A stretch of DNA of 64,000 nucleotides from Cryptomeria japonica (lineage: Eukaryota > Streptophyta > Pinopsida > Cupressales > Cupressaceae). A program made the position numbers and the translations under genes. The notes beneath the pieces are model-generated. The model saw only the letters and a program-made list of their open reading frames with translations, was not told the DNA's origin and did no database searches. Every line of letters starts with the position of its first letter. Positions within the stretch are counted from its first letter, which is position 1. Of the stretch, positions 1 to 11,879 are shown piece after piece. Where the stretch lies: positions 244,337,924-244,401,923 of the forward strand of contig NC_081409.1 of the NCBI RefSeq assembly GCF_030272615.1, read 5' to 3'.

Positions 1-1346
1 ACAAAACACATATAACACTAGATTTAATGTGGAAACCCAAATAGGGAAAAACCACTGTGGGATTTCATACCCACTAAGAAAATATACTTTTCTAGAGTAT
101 GCTCGGTTAAAAGCCAATCTTGTTAAAGATTAAATAAACACATTGCTAGATGTGACTCAATCGAGGGATTTCCCTCAGATCTATTAGAATCTTGCACTTT
201 GTTAGAAGTGACCTTGTCAAAGGATTTCAAACACTCATTCAGAATGTTACCTCACTAGAAGATTTACAAATAAGATTGTTAGGTCCACTCGGTTAAGAGA
301 TTTCCTGTCACTTACAAAAATAAATAATAGTAATAAAATATATCTGCAACTTCACATCTGAAATGTTAAAGCAGACTCTATGTGCTCAGAATAATCTTGT
401 CATAAGACTTATCTTCCTCCTTACTGGGCTTCTCAATCTGTTCTTCAATCTGATCTTCGATATTTTGTACTCGGTAATCACTTCAGCAGTATCACTACTC
501 TTCTATTTGCCTGCATTCTATGTTCATCAACTTTTCCTTATTTATAAGCAATTCCAAACCGCTTAATCTCTTAATCACATTTTTCATGATTAATCTTAGC
601 CATCAGATCTTCAAACTTGACTAGGTTCATTGAATCCTTCAAACTGAAATTTTTTTTATCTTGCCTTGGAACTTGTATACCTTCCTTGGTACTTGTGCTT
701 AGTTATGACCATTCAATCTGCATTGTAGATCTAAATCTTGTATTTTCATTGTCGTTGATCCTTAACAAACTTCTTGCACGACATTCCAATCTTCTATAAA
801 TCTCCAACTCATTGGCATCCTTCATTTAATAATGTATTTATTCATCCAATACATTATGTTACTGCTTGGTTGATACTTGATAAATATAGAACTTTACTCA
901 ATAACTTCTTCCTTCTTTAACTGACATTGATAACCTTGATGTTTACCGACTAGCTCCTTGCTCAGTAAAATAGAACAATATCAAACCTTTACTAATTTTG
1001 ATGCATGAAATCTTTTCCTTCTTATTCAGTCTTTGAATACACATATGTAGGATATCAAAACAATCAAAATAACATAATCTCATCACTGTCTAACTTGGTA
1101 ATAGTTTCCCATTGAATAACTTATACTCCCCTTCATTTTCACATTCTTTATGTGTCACTTACCAACATCTTTATACTCATCAAAACATACTTTTTAAGAT
1201 ATGGCAACATCATACTGAATCAGAAAATCAATTGCTTGACATCAATGACAAAATAATATTATTAAGATAGTAATCATCCTTTATCAATTATATCATCAAT
1301 CTCCAACAACCTTTTCAATATCAACAATATTAATGTAATGCCAACA
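1..1346 (-). repeat. 3' LTR of copia A (partial)
   Basis: Nearly identical over its length to 3537-4882. It ends on the plus strand in GCCAACA, so the LTR reads TGTTGGC on the minus strand. The outer part (about 140 bp, judged from the other LTR) lies outside the window. A minus-strand TATA box (TATAAATA) is at about 540-547, matching the one near 4075-4083 in the other LTR. Confidence 0.88.
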
Positions 1347-1500
1347 ATCTCCCCCTTTGGCATTGATGGCAATACCAACTTGATTTATTCCAATTGATTC
1401 AGACTACTGTAATTCTTCTCCTGTTATCCTTGAGCTGTAAACTTCTCCTGTGATGTTCTCCCCCTGTCATTCGTCTTCTCCCCCTTTGACAACAATGCCA
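1347..1500 (-). other. Polypurine tract array of copia A
   Basis: Directly inside the 3' LTR the minus strand reads a GCCAAAGGGGGAGAT tract, the plus-strand primer site. Related tracts recur at 1456-1465 and 1476-1488, the last again preceded by a CAATG/GTTGTC context. Repeated tracts of this kind are known from Sireviruses. K, Y and M carry the same arrangement. Confidence 0.7.
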
Positions 1501-1715
1501 AAAGTAAAACTAATCCATGATTAGTTCTCCTGTGAAGTAATATCCTTACTGTTAAAACATATACAAATGTATCATCACAATCTCAGTCAAGGCATCTTGT
1601 CTTCATTCACTATTTCCTGCACAACTTTAGACGACCTTCTAAAGTGTGTAAATTAGCATTAACTCACAAATAGTATTTTGTAGAGTCATAGAATTGATGC
1701 TTTCACCGAACTCTA

Positions 1716-3294
1716 TCAGTGAGTACTAGATAGGGGTAGGACCCCTAACTTACTTCTAAGATACTCAAAAGTGTCATTTGGCAGTGGCTTTGTAAAGATG
1801 TCTGCTAGTTGTTCCTTTGTGCTAACATACTCCAGCACAACTTTCATTTCTTGAACTTCTTCTCTTAGATAATGATACTTTATAGAGATATGCTTTGTCT
1901 TAGAGTGCATTACCAGATTCTTTGAAATGTTAATAGCACTTATATTATCACAAAATATAGTTACTGGCTCGGTAACTATCTCATTCATACCTTCCAACAA
2001 TTGTTTGATCCATGCTATATTGGTACAATTCAATGTTGCAGCAACATATTCAGCTTCAGCTATTGACTATGAAATGCATCCTTGTTTCTTGCTAAGCCAA
2101 CTCACTAGTCTTTCTCCCAAAAAGAAAGCTCCACCGCTTGTGATTTTCCTGTCATCAATATTTCCTGCCCAATCAGCATCAGTATAGACCTTTAAGTCAA
2201 AATCATTCCTCTTTTTATATAGTAAACCATAATCTTCAGTGCCTCTCAAGTATATGAAAATTCTCTTGATTGTTGTCATATGGGTTTCTTTGGGATCTGC
2301 AGAAAATCTTGCAACTATAACTACTGCATGTGCTAATCAGGCCTACTATGAACTACATATTGCAACTTTCCAATCATAGATCGATAAAGTGTCTCATCAA
2401 CAGATGCATACTCATTATTCTTTAATAGTTTACAATTAGTAGTCATAGGAGTACTTACAGGTTTAGAATCCTCCATTCCAAATTTCTTCAAGATTTCCTT
2501 GATATACTTGGATTGAGTAATGAAAATCCCATTTTTCATTTGTAGTATCTATAAACCTATAAAATACTTTATTTCACTGATTAATGACATCTCAAATTCT
2601 TTGCACATTTCATTTCCAAAGTTCTTGCATAAATAATCATTACCACAAAAAATAATATCATCAACAAATATGGTTGAAATCAGTATTCCATTATCCTCAT
2701 CATTCTTCATATACACGTCGTTATTTTCACTAGTCCTCATAAATCCAATCTCGATTAAGTAAGATTGCAACCTTTCATACCATGCTATAGGTACTTGCTT
2801 TAGGCTATATAAATCTTTGTTTAACTTACATACCTAATCTTTATTCTTCTCTTCAATAAATCCTTCAGGGTGTTCAATGTAAACTTCTTCTTCTAGTATA
2901 CCATTCAAAAATGCAGATTTAACATCCATTTGATATACCTTGAAATTTTTGTAAGCAACATATGCCAACATTGTTCTCACCATAGTCTATTCCTTCTTCT
3001 TGAGCATAACCTTTGCAAACTAGCCTTGCTTTATTCCGAATGACCTCACCTTTCTCATTTAGCTTATTTCTGAAAATCCACTTTGTATCGATTACATTTT
3101 TCTCTTTTGGTCTTGGGACCAATGTCCATGTTTCATTTTTCTTGATTTGTTCAATCTCTTCTATCATAGCATTCACCCAATATTCATTTCTTAATGCCTC
3201 TTTTACTATCCTCGGTTCAAACTCGGATATCAAACATTTGTTCTGTCTCAGTTTGCTCCTTGTCATCACTGGAGCATCCTTATCTCCTATAATC
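1716..3294 (-). pseudogene. Copia A pol remnant: reverse transcriptase and RNase H
   Basis: Broken minus-strand reading frames give, in order: RT N-terminus (2919-3269, with DTKWIFRNK and ARLVCKGYAQEEGIDYGE), RT palm (2549-2770, with active-site motif FVDDIIF), RT C-terminus (2333-2539, with KYIKEILKKFGM), and RNase H (2067-2279, with YTDADWAGN; 1716-2033, with the conserved C-terminal ADIFTKPLP). The enzyme would copy the element RNA and degrade the template. At least four frameshifts or stops separate the parts, so it cannot make active protein. The RNase H first aspartate is kept here but changed in K. Protease and integrase are absent because of the deletion ending at 3295. Confidence 0.9.
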
Positions 3295-3330
3295 TGACTT
3301 GTTCAACTTTGGTGCATCCCTTTTATACAT
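3295..3330 (-). pseudogene. Copia A gag start codons fused to pol
   Basis: On the minus strand an ATG at 3330 opens the same first dozen codons as the gag of K (MYKRDAP...). After AAGTCA at 3295-3300 the sequence becomes the integrase/RT linker. This marks a deletion of about 2.5 kb compared with K. Confidence 0.85.
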
Positions 3331-3378
3331 CTTCGGATCTTGCCTCAAGTTCCTATAAACTTTTCTTTCGGATTCCAA

Positions 3379-3390
3379 GCTCTGATACCA
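3379..3390 (-). other. Primer binding site of copia A
   Basis: The minus strand reads TGGTATCAGAGC, complementary to the 3' end of plant initiator methionine tRNA, just inside the 5' LTR. Confidence 0.88.
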
Positions 3391-3392
3391 AT

Positions 3393-4882
3393 TTTTAGTT
3401 AGATGAGAGGGGGGGGGGGTGAATCAGATAAACTCATAATTCAATGATCTATCCAAATTCAACCTCGGTAGAACTTACTTGATACGCAACTATGACTGTA
3501 AATCATTCAAAATCATAAACTGATAAACTTGAAACAACAAACACATATAATGCCAGATTTAATGTGGAAACCCAAATAGGGAAAAACCACTATGGGATTT
3601 CGGACCCACTAAGAAAATATACTCTTCTAGAGTATGCTCGGTTAAAAGCCAATCCTGTTAAAGATTACATAAACACATTGCTAGATGTGACCCGGTCAAG
3701 GGATTTCCCTCAGATCTATCAAAAGCTTGCACTTTGTTAGAAGTGACCTTGTCAAAGTATTTCAAACACTCATTCAGAATGTTACCTTGCTAGAGGATTT
3801 ACAAATAAGACTGTTAGGTCCACTCGGTTAAGAGATTTCCCGTCACTTACAAAAATAAATAACAGTAATAAAATATATCTGTAACTTCACATCTGAAATG
3901 TTAAAGCAGACTCTATGTGCTCAAAATAATCTTGTCATAAGACTTATCTTCCTCCTTGCTGGGCTTCTCAATCTATTCTTCAATCTGACATTCAATATTC
4001 TGTACTCGGTAATCACTTCAGCAGTATCACTGCTCTTCTATTTGCCTACATTCTGTGTTCATCAACTTTTCCTTATTTATAAGCAATTCCAAACCGCTTA
4101 ATCTCCTTAATCACATTTCCCATGATTAATCTTAGCCATCAGATCTTCAAACTTGACTAGGTTCATTGAATCCTTCGAACTAAAAAATGTTTTATCTTGC
4201 CTTGGAACTTGTATACCTTCCTTGGTACTTGTGCTCGATTATGACCGTTCAATCTGCATTGTAGATCTAAATCTTGTATTTTCATTGTCGTTGATCCTTA
4301 ACAAACTTCTTGCACGATATTCCAATCTTCTATAAATCTCCAACTCATTGGCATCCTTCATTTAATAATGTATTTATTTATCCAATGCATTTTGTTACTG
4401 CTCGGTTGATACTTAGTAAATATAGAACTTTACTCAGTAACTTCTTCCTTCTTTAACCAACACTGATAACCTTGGTGTTTACCAACTAGCTCCTTGCTCG
4501 GTAAAATAGAACAATATCAAACCTTTACTCATTCTGATGCATGAAATCTTTTCCTTCTTATTCAGTCTTCGAATACACATATGTAGGATATCAAAACAAT
4601 CAAAATAACATAATCTCATCACTGTCTAACTCGGTAATAGTTGCCCATTGAATAACTTATACTTCCCTTCATTTTCACATTCTTTCTGTGTCACTTACCG
4701 ACATCTTTATACTCATCAAAACATACTTTTTAAGATATGGCAACATCATATTGAATCGGAAAATCAATTCCTTGACATCAATGACAAAATAATATTATTA
4801 AGACAATAATCATCCTTTATCAATTATATCATCAATCTCCAACAACCTTCTCAATATCAGCAATCTTAATGTAATGCCAACA
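3393..4882 (-). repeat. 5' LTR of copia A
   Basis: Full-length copy of the LTR that also covers 1-1346. The inner end carries a G run (3410-3419) next to GTGAATCAG, which reads GATTCACCCCCC on the minus strand, as in K and Y. The outer end is GCCAACA at 4876-4882. The flank then reads straight into Ty3 coding sequence, so this is a true insertion edge. Confidence 0.87.
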
Positions 4883-5284
4883 TATTTGAGAAAAGAGAGA
4901 TTCTCGGTTGGAACTTATAATAAGTTACAGATGAAGAAGTTTGGACAATGTAAGATTTTGAGGAAGTTCAGTTCTGGAAATGCATATGAAGTGGAGCTAC
5001 CGGATAATCTAACTATTTCACCTATATTCAACATTACAGACCTTCATGAGTACCATGAACCATAATTCAGTGAGGATATTGTTACAGACCTTGAGAAACA
5101 ATTACCCCAGAAGGAACCGGATTAGATTGAAGAGATTTTGGACAATATGATTAGGCGAAGTACCCAGAATAGTCACTACAAAGAATATCTTCTGAAGTGG
5201 AAGAGCAAACCAGATGAAGATTCATCTTGGATTTCTCAGGAAGAGGTATACCGCCTTGGTTTCCCTCTGTCCCTTGCAAAGTGA
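4883..5284 (+). pseudogene. Ty3 chromovirus B, integrase C-terminus and chromodomain
   Basis: The frame from 4883 carries the integrase C-terminal module typical of Ty3 elements (MKKFGQCKILRK, NAYEVELP, ISPIFNITDLHEY). After a stop comes a chromodomain-like stretch (HYKEYLLKWKSKPDEDSSW, 5179-5235), which in chromoviruses steers integration to modified chromatin. One or two stops (TAA near 5063, TAG near 5126) break it. The left part was separated by insertion of copia A and is outside the window. Confidence 0.8.
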
Positions 5285-5795
5285 GAGGCTCACTTTTTCA
5301 TTAACCTCGGATGTATGATGAAAGAGCATCCCCAGTTCACAGCAATCTTGCATCAACCAAAAACATTTCCCCTTTCTGTTTTGTTTTGTTTTGTTTGCAG
5401 TTTCAGTTTTTCTTTCTATGTGTCCCATTTTTGGCTCACTAGATCCTATGGATTTGGATTCTACTTGAATACTTGGTCCTCTTTCTTTATTTTAGACCAC
5501 ATCACATTTAGATCACTTACTGGCAAGATATCGCTACTGGTTTTCATGACAGTTTCTTGTTACCGATTGCCTGAGACCTATTCTGGTGATCTACCAGAAC
5601 CCATTCTGATGTTTATGGAGCCTTGAGCATTGATTTTATTTTTCCTTGGTGTGTGGCCGACCTTTTCTCACAATCTATGCTTTATCCTTTGGATTTTTTG
5701 GAGGAATCTCTTGGCGAAGGCCGACCTTGTTCATTTTGCATGTTAGGTCTTGTTCTTCGGGTTTTGATCTCTTTTGGGTCGACTGGATCCTTTGG

Positions 5796-5878
<83 letters not shown>

Positions 5879-6360
5879 CATGCTTTAGAATGCAATCAAT
5901 TAGAATCAATCAAAGTATCAGATAAATAGACTATACCTAGAAGATAGATCTTTCGATTCAAGGTCCCAGTTGTGACCTATTCTACTAGGCCTATGTGTCA
6001 GTATGTTGTAACACAGTTGTTATCGGTTGGTTGTAATCAAATTTCATGCAATAAAAATATCTATTCTACATTGCCTCCATCATATTTGTGTGTTTCCATT
6101 GTGTTTACTCTTGTTGACCAGTCTAGATTGATCTCCTTGAGGTCCCTCCTCACCGATGACTGCTTTACTTTTGCTAAATGGCTTAGGCCTTATGGATGTT
6201 TCAATTAGATCTCTATTCATGGTTGTTTTTATTTGTCTTTTGGTTGGTTGTTGTTAGGTTATGTTATATTTTTTACATCATTTTGTTTAAATTTTATATA
6301 TTTCAGCTAATTCCAAGAGGTTTCGGGTCCTTCCAAAACCTCTAATGGATTTTAGGTCCC
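5285..6360. other. Non-coding stretch after Ty3 B, possible 3' LTR
   Basis: No convincing coding sequence. Position just downstream of the chromodomain, and an AATAAA near 6049 in a T-rich context, fit the 3' end of element B and perhaps its LTR. No second LTR copy is in the window, so the edges cannot be set. Apparent ORFs across 5620-5909 are only translations of the TA repeat. Confidence 0.35.
5801..5876. repeat. (TA)n microsatellite
   Basis: About 38 uninterrupted TA units. Confidence 0.98.
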
Positions 6361-6709
6361 CACAAGACCTATTTGATCCATAATAAAAAACATTCCAAAA
6401 CTAAGAACATGAAAAATATTAGTTTGTAGAATCAAACTTAGCCTTAAAACAATGCAATTTCCTTCTATGTTGAAAAAATAAAAAAGGTCATGAAATTGTT
6501 AAACAATGGTTGATATTTTGTCAACACCATGAAAAGTGTGTTTCTACATCGAATAAACCACCACAAATTTTAGAAAAGAACAAAGCATGTTGGTCCTAAA
6601 TGATGAGTTCCCCATGCATTTTTACAATTTTTGTAATTCCGCTAAATGTGAACGTGTTATAATATGCTCGTGTTATCACATGCATTAACAATTCCAATAG
6701 GGGAGAGGG

Positions 6710-6800
6710 GGGGGGCGGATGAAGAGAGAGAAAGGTGAAATAGAGAGGAGAGAGGGAATGAGGAGAGAGAGAGAGAGAGAGAGAGGTGAAGAGAGGGAGA
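6710..6800. repeat. GA-rich microsatellite
   Basis: G run followed by interrupted GA repeats, with an uninterrupted (GA)n core at about 6763-6785. The stretch 6361-6900 around it shows no gene. A perfect 20-bp palindrome (GAGTGCATTATAATGCACTC) is at 6826-6845. Confidence 0.9.
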
Positions 6801-6899
6801 TACAGTTTGTATTTCACAAAAATGTGAGTGCATTATAATGCACTCATGTTATAACCCTAGTGTATTATAATACGAGTGTGTTTTAATGTGCTCATGTGC

Positions 6900-8438
6900 T
6901 TTTTTCAATTGTTAAAAAATGATGTAATCTCTAGACCGTAGTATCGATTAGGTTTGGACATCTTTCATTGTTGAGTTATAAAATACCTTAATAAAATTAA
7001 ACTCTCTTAGCTTTCTAACCATGTATTTTTCATATTTAAAATATTTTAGGGTTCTCATATATAACTTATTTTGTTTGTGTCTCCATTTTTGTCAAAAATC
7101 TACTCTAGTTTTGTAAATTGTATCCTTGAATAAAATTTCATACTCACCTAGGACTCACTTCAATATTTTTACCTTTTCTACCATGATTATGCTTGATTCT
7201 TCTCACACTACTGCCAAATCTATAATCTTTAGTCTCTCCTCTTATGTCTAGACCTTGATTCAGCCTAGATGGACTAGACCATGGCTCTAAGTGTCATAGT
7301 CCTTCTGGACTAGGGTACTAAGTGCTATAGTCTAGATCAAAAGGGCCCATTTTTTAACCCTCTAACGGTTTGAAATTGTTGAGCGATAAATTATTTTTTG
7401 ATGTTAGCCTTCTTCATAATTTTCAATACGTTTCATGAGGTTAGGTATAAAAGAAAGTCTTATCCCCTCATTTGAAACATCTCTCAATCATCTATCATCA
7501 AAGAAATTAACTCCATAATTCAAATTCAAGTGTGAAAGCAATCAAGGATCATTGGAGCAATGAAGGAGAGGTCAAGTATTTAGATTTCAAGCATTCAGGA
7601 TGGCATCCATGATCAAGTTCTTATGAAGACATCCATGAATTCCTACATGACATTATCAACCTTTTTACGAAGACTTCAAGGCAAAGGAGATTCATAAAGA
7701 TGGTATAACATTTCAATTAAGCATTTCATTTTTAGATCTAGCCTCTACCTCATAAGGGCACACTCTTTTTTTATTTTAAATATTCATCATAGGGTTAATT
7801 TCAATTGGAGTTTGACCTAGGAAAACCCTATCAACCCAATAATATTTTTCCCCTCTTTTGCATGTAGGTGACATGTTTAGAAGAGAAGGAATATAGATCC
7901 ATAAAGTACAGACAGAGACAAATTGAACTAGATTTTGAAGAACTATAAAACATTGAACACTATCAATTTGTGAATAATATCCAACACTTCTCTAATGAAA
8001 TTTCCAGAGGATATTTTGAGCAACAATTGATCTTGAAACTATAAATCTAATATCCAATTTTGACACCTTCAGGACTAGGTCACTTAGCCCCATAGTTTGG
8101 CATTTTCAAACTCAAATTTCATAAACAAGTTCCTCTCGGCTTCCCATCTCCATATTTGTACTCAGTGTCTACATATCTATTATGAAACTCTCTATTTATG
8201 TTGATTACTATCAATTTTGTATGATTACCCCTAGTTCTTGCGTTTGATCATTTCATATCCAATTACAACAATTCAATTAAAACAAGATGAATTCAATTTG
8301 TACCCAACCCTTTTCAATAGGTTTGATTTTTAGCCTATTTAAATCTTATTCACCTTAATATTATGTGTCATCAATGGGTTTTGATTCTTAGTTTGCATAC
8401 TTAGACTAGTGAACCCCATTTTTGCCATTTTACATTTT
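6900..8438 (+). repeat. Probable 5' LTR/leader of Tat-like element H
   Basis: No coding sequence. A plus-strand TATA box (TATAAAAG, 7446-7453) is followed by a leader. The run GATCTAGCC...GGGTTAATTTCA...TTTGACCTAGGAAAA (7725-7830) recurs inverted at about 36120-36260, as expected for LTRs of one family. A candidate primer site is TTTGGTGAGCCTGAC at about 8438-8452, not the initiator-methionine type. No matching downstream LTR of H is identified, so the limits are approximate. Confidence 0.4.
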
Positions 8439-8699
8439 TGGTGAGCCTGACTTGTGCATTGCATAATTTATGATTTATATGCTCAAATCTATTTTTTATT
8501 GCGTATCATTTTCATATTTAGAAGCATTAATTGTTCCAGTCTATCATTTCTATAGTGCATCTTGCTTAATTAAGTGGTTAATTGATCATTCTATTGGGAA
8601 ATTGCATTGTTTAATCACTTATTTTGCTCCAATTGTTTGCATTATTAATTTTATGAGAGGCATTGTGAGTACAAATATATTTCACTATATTTTATCTCA

Positions 8700-9996
8700 T
8701 TGTGTATGAGTTTCATGACCCTTTGTCCCGAATCCAATATCTTGGTGAGAAGAATTTACAGATTTATGGCTTCCCACAGTTTGAACACTAAGGGTATTGA
8801 GCTTGAGTTGACTAACCTATTCCATGGAAACTTGTGTAATTCCTCTATTCCTACCCAAGACATACCTAACATTACAAGGAACCATTCCCCGCATGCTTCT
8901 CATGATGAGGATGACTCTAACTCAAGTGACTATTGAAATAATTGGGGAAGCTTAACTAGAAATTAGGAAAGTTTGAAAATGTATGAATCAAGAACACTTG
9001 GGTGGAGAAGTAGTCCCCTTGATTGAGGGGTTGAGAATATAAATTCAAAGTGATGAAAATGGTGTGAATATGTTGCATATCATTGCTCATATTGTGGATA
9101 CTAATGCTATGACAATGAAAAGTTGTGAAAAATTGCTTGATCATTCAAATCCTACAAATCCAGTTGAGCATTCCATTCCTACATCTTTTTTTAATTTACC
9201 TACATATACATCTTCCATCATAGATACTTCTATACAAAATGTTAGTGTTGCACATGTTAGTCATGTGGGTAATCCTATCAATCAATACTCCTATATACCT
9301 CCTTCCATTAGCCTTCCTTTTGTTTCCCAACCATCTACTTTACTCACCTATCATAATGTTCCACCTTCTTATTCTAATGCTCCACCTACCTATCATAATG
9401 TTACACCTTCATCACAATCTAACATGTCCAACTCTAATTTATCAACTGAAGCCACTTTAAACAATTTGGTCCAAAATGTTTCATCTTTGCAACAACAATT
9501 GGCTTCCATAATCCAATCCAAATTCTATCTTCCTACATGTGATACCACTAGCCCTCTTTTTGATGACATCAATCACACTCTTGTCCCACAATACATGAAG
9601 GTTCGCCATTTGGAGACATATAATAGAAAAAGTGGTCCCCAAACTCATGTGAAAACATTTCAAACTTTGTGTAGTGACTTCTCACATGATCATAGACTCA
9701 TGGCAAAACTATTCACTTGTACCTTAAGTGAAAAAGCTTTGCTATGGTTTTTCTCCTTTCCTCCTTATTCAATTGATTCTTTTCAAAAATTGTCTAATGC
9801 AATTGTGCAATCTTTTCAAAATAATATTGGTCCTCAAATTACTTTAGCTAATTTGATGTATTCTAAATAAGGAGTTAAGGAAAAAGTGATTGATTTCATT
9901 GGTAGATATAAATATTTGCATTCACAAATTTCTTATCTTGTGCCTGATGGTGATGTTCAAAGAGTTTTCATTTAAAATTTGTAAATGCATATTAGA
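8700..9996 (+). pseudogene. Tat-like Ty3 element H, gag first part
   Basis: Two broken frames. 8700-8936 is probably a Gag N-terminal remnant (MASHSLNTKG...). 9064-9870 begins with a low-complexity Pro/Asn/Ser/Thr/His-rich half and ends with a retrotransposon Gag capsid domain: PQYMKVRHLETYNRK, HVKTFQTLC, LMAKLFTCTLSEKALLWF, FQKLSNAIVQSFQNNIG. After a stop at 9868 the capsid frame continues (VIDFIGRYKYLHSQISY) to where X begins at 9997. Gag would package element RNA. The remaining gag lies at 33155 onward, beyond X. Confidence 0.82.
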
Positions 9997-11396
9997 TGTA
10001 GACATATAAATCTGACCATTTGATTAAATAAATATTTAATGTTTATTTAATCCATTAAATCGATTTCTCTATTAATTAAATCATATTTAATTAATCCCCC
10101 CCCCAACATTCTTCTATTGATTAAATAAATCATTCAATTTATTTGATTAATCACATTCTAACCTTTAATTAAATAAAACATTTTTATTTAATTAAACCTC
10201 CATTTCCTATATAATTATATTCACATTTAATTAAAATCTTTATCCCATTTAAATAAATCAAATTTATTTAAAATCCTTCCAACGCAAGTTGTAACCACTT
10301 TTTCAAAAAAATCATTTTATTTCAAAATTAAATCCAAAAATATCCTCCCACTTGCATCGTCCTAACAAATCCACTTGCATATCTAATCCCCCTTCTAGAT
10401 TCTTCTAAACCATCCTAATTAGCCTAATTACCTCTTAAACATTTGTACATTCCTTAAGAGAGGGTCACTTCTCAAAAACCCTCAAATTTTTCATAAACCA
10501 TTAAAGGCTTTATGTCTTCAACAAGCTAACCTCCAAAGTCTTCAATAACCATGAATGGTTAACTCAAACTTGACCCTTGGTTAGAGACTTTCTCTCTAGC
10601 TTAACCCTTCTCTAACCCATGGGTCTCTTCAAGCATTCATTTCTTTGACCATGGTTATCCATTAACCCTCGCACAAGAGTTTATCCTTTAGACAAAGGGA
10701 TTATCCACTAACTCAACCCTAACCTTACCCCTTAGGCTGACCACCATGTTCTCTCTCCTCTTAATCCATCTCATGTTGACAATTGTCACCATTTCATTAG
10801 TGAAAATTGTAAATATGGATTGAAGATCATTCAATCCTATCCCTTGTTAATATTACTCAATATTAACCATCCAATTGCCCATTTTTTTAATAAATAGGTC
10901 TCATTTCTCTCATTATTCATATCCAAGTTTCATGCATCCAAATTATAGTCTACATTCATCAAGCATTTGCCTCTCTTTGATAATTAACATTTTAATCATT
11001 TAGGAGCATATTAACATATCATTTTAATCATGAATCATGTTAGCATAACTTGTTAGTTTCTTTATCATACCATTATCTTCATCATAGCATAACTAATCAT
11101 ATCTAAGTAAGCTTATCATAACATATAGATTTTAAGTGCATCTTGCATATAAATCATTTTCATCCATTATCACTCATTCTTAGAGTTGTCATTCCAAAAG
11201 TCAGTTGCTCAATAATCTAAGGGCAACCATTGACTTGAGGAATCCTATGAGATAGAGAACAATGAGACAGACTTTGGAAGATTAGCTTGTTTAACTAGTT
11301 TAAGCTAAGTTAGTATTTATATCCAAAAGTTTCATTGGTATGTTAGTTTCTAGTTTTCAAAAGTGAATGACTGATTACACTAAAATCTCACATACA
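9997..11396 (+). repeat. 5' LTR of X
   Basis: 1.4 kb, roughly 94% identical by eye to 31737-33154 over the stretches compared. AT-rich with TTAATTAAAT-type repeats at the start. A decayed TATA-like box (TTTAATAAATAGG) lies near 10887. Confidence 0.92.
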
Positions 11397-11399
11397 TTT

Positions 11400-11835
11400 T
11401 TGGAACCCATATTGGTGCCACCAATAGTAGACAAACCTCTACCTCTCTGCATATTGGCTACAGAGGTATCTTTAGGAGCTTTATTAGCACAAGAGGGTTC
11501 AACAGGAAAAGAAAGAGTGATCTAATACATCAACAGAATATTGAATGGATATGATCTTGACTATACCTTCATTGAAAAAGCTTGTTTATTTGTGGTGTTC
11601 GCTTCCCAAAAGTTTCAACACTATATGCTAACTCACACAATCAAGCTAATAGCAAAAATAGACCCATTAAAGTATCTACTCAACAAAGTTACTTTAACCA
11701 GAAGACTCACTAAATGGGTAATGATTTTGAGCGAGTTTGACATTCATTACATAGACATAAGAGAAATCAAAGGTCAAACTATAGCAGATTAGTTGGCAGA
11801 GGCACCATTACATGAAATCATCTATTGCATGTTGA
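11400..11835 (+). pseudogene. X: Ty3-type RNase H
   Basis: Directly after the 5' LTR the frame reads the RT/RNase H linker (VPPIVDKP, 11419-11442) and RNase H with LGALLAQE, IEKACLFVVFASQKFQHYML, KIDPLKYLL and LTKWVMILSEFDIHY. These are the usual landmarks of the Ty3 RNase H and connection domain. Stops at about 11523 and 11791 break it. There is no RT before it: LTR and RNase H are joined by a deletion, so this copy also lacks a primer site. Confidence 0.85.
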
Positions 11836-11879
11836 ATTTCTTGACACTGATTTTCTCACAGTCATAACACAATCATGGG

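Larger units (their letters stand above)
1..4882 (-). mobile_element. Ty1/copia LTR retrotransposon A, internally deleted
   Basis: Two copies of the same LTR face the same way around a short internal region. The order on the minus strand is 5' LTR (3393-4882), primer site, first gag codons, a deletion junction, reverse transcriptase, RNase H, polypurine tracts and 3' LTR (1-1346, cut by the window edge). It is closely related to element K at the right end of the window. Tract repeats of the AAAGGGGGAGATTGTTGG type upstream of the 3' LTR, a poly-C run near the U5 end and the RT sequence resemble Sirevirus-like copia elements; that lineage call is inference. Gag, protease and integrase are gone, so it is non-autonomous. 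It lies in Ty3 element B. Confidence 0.9.

Noticed and set aside
363-799. Hydrophobic 60-67-codon ORFs, repeated at 3898-4335
   Set aside because: They lie in the LTRs of copia A, repeated only because the LTR is repeated; opposite to element transcription and not conserved in K.
5623-5909. Several long open frames on both strands
   Set aside because: They are translations of the TA microsatellite, alternating Ile and Tyr; no gene.
9064-9500. Pro/Thr/Asn-rich ORF as a host cell-wall protein
   Set aside because: Same frame continues into a Gag capsid domain, so it is the Gag N-terminal region of element H.
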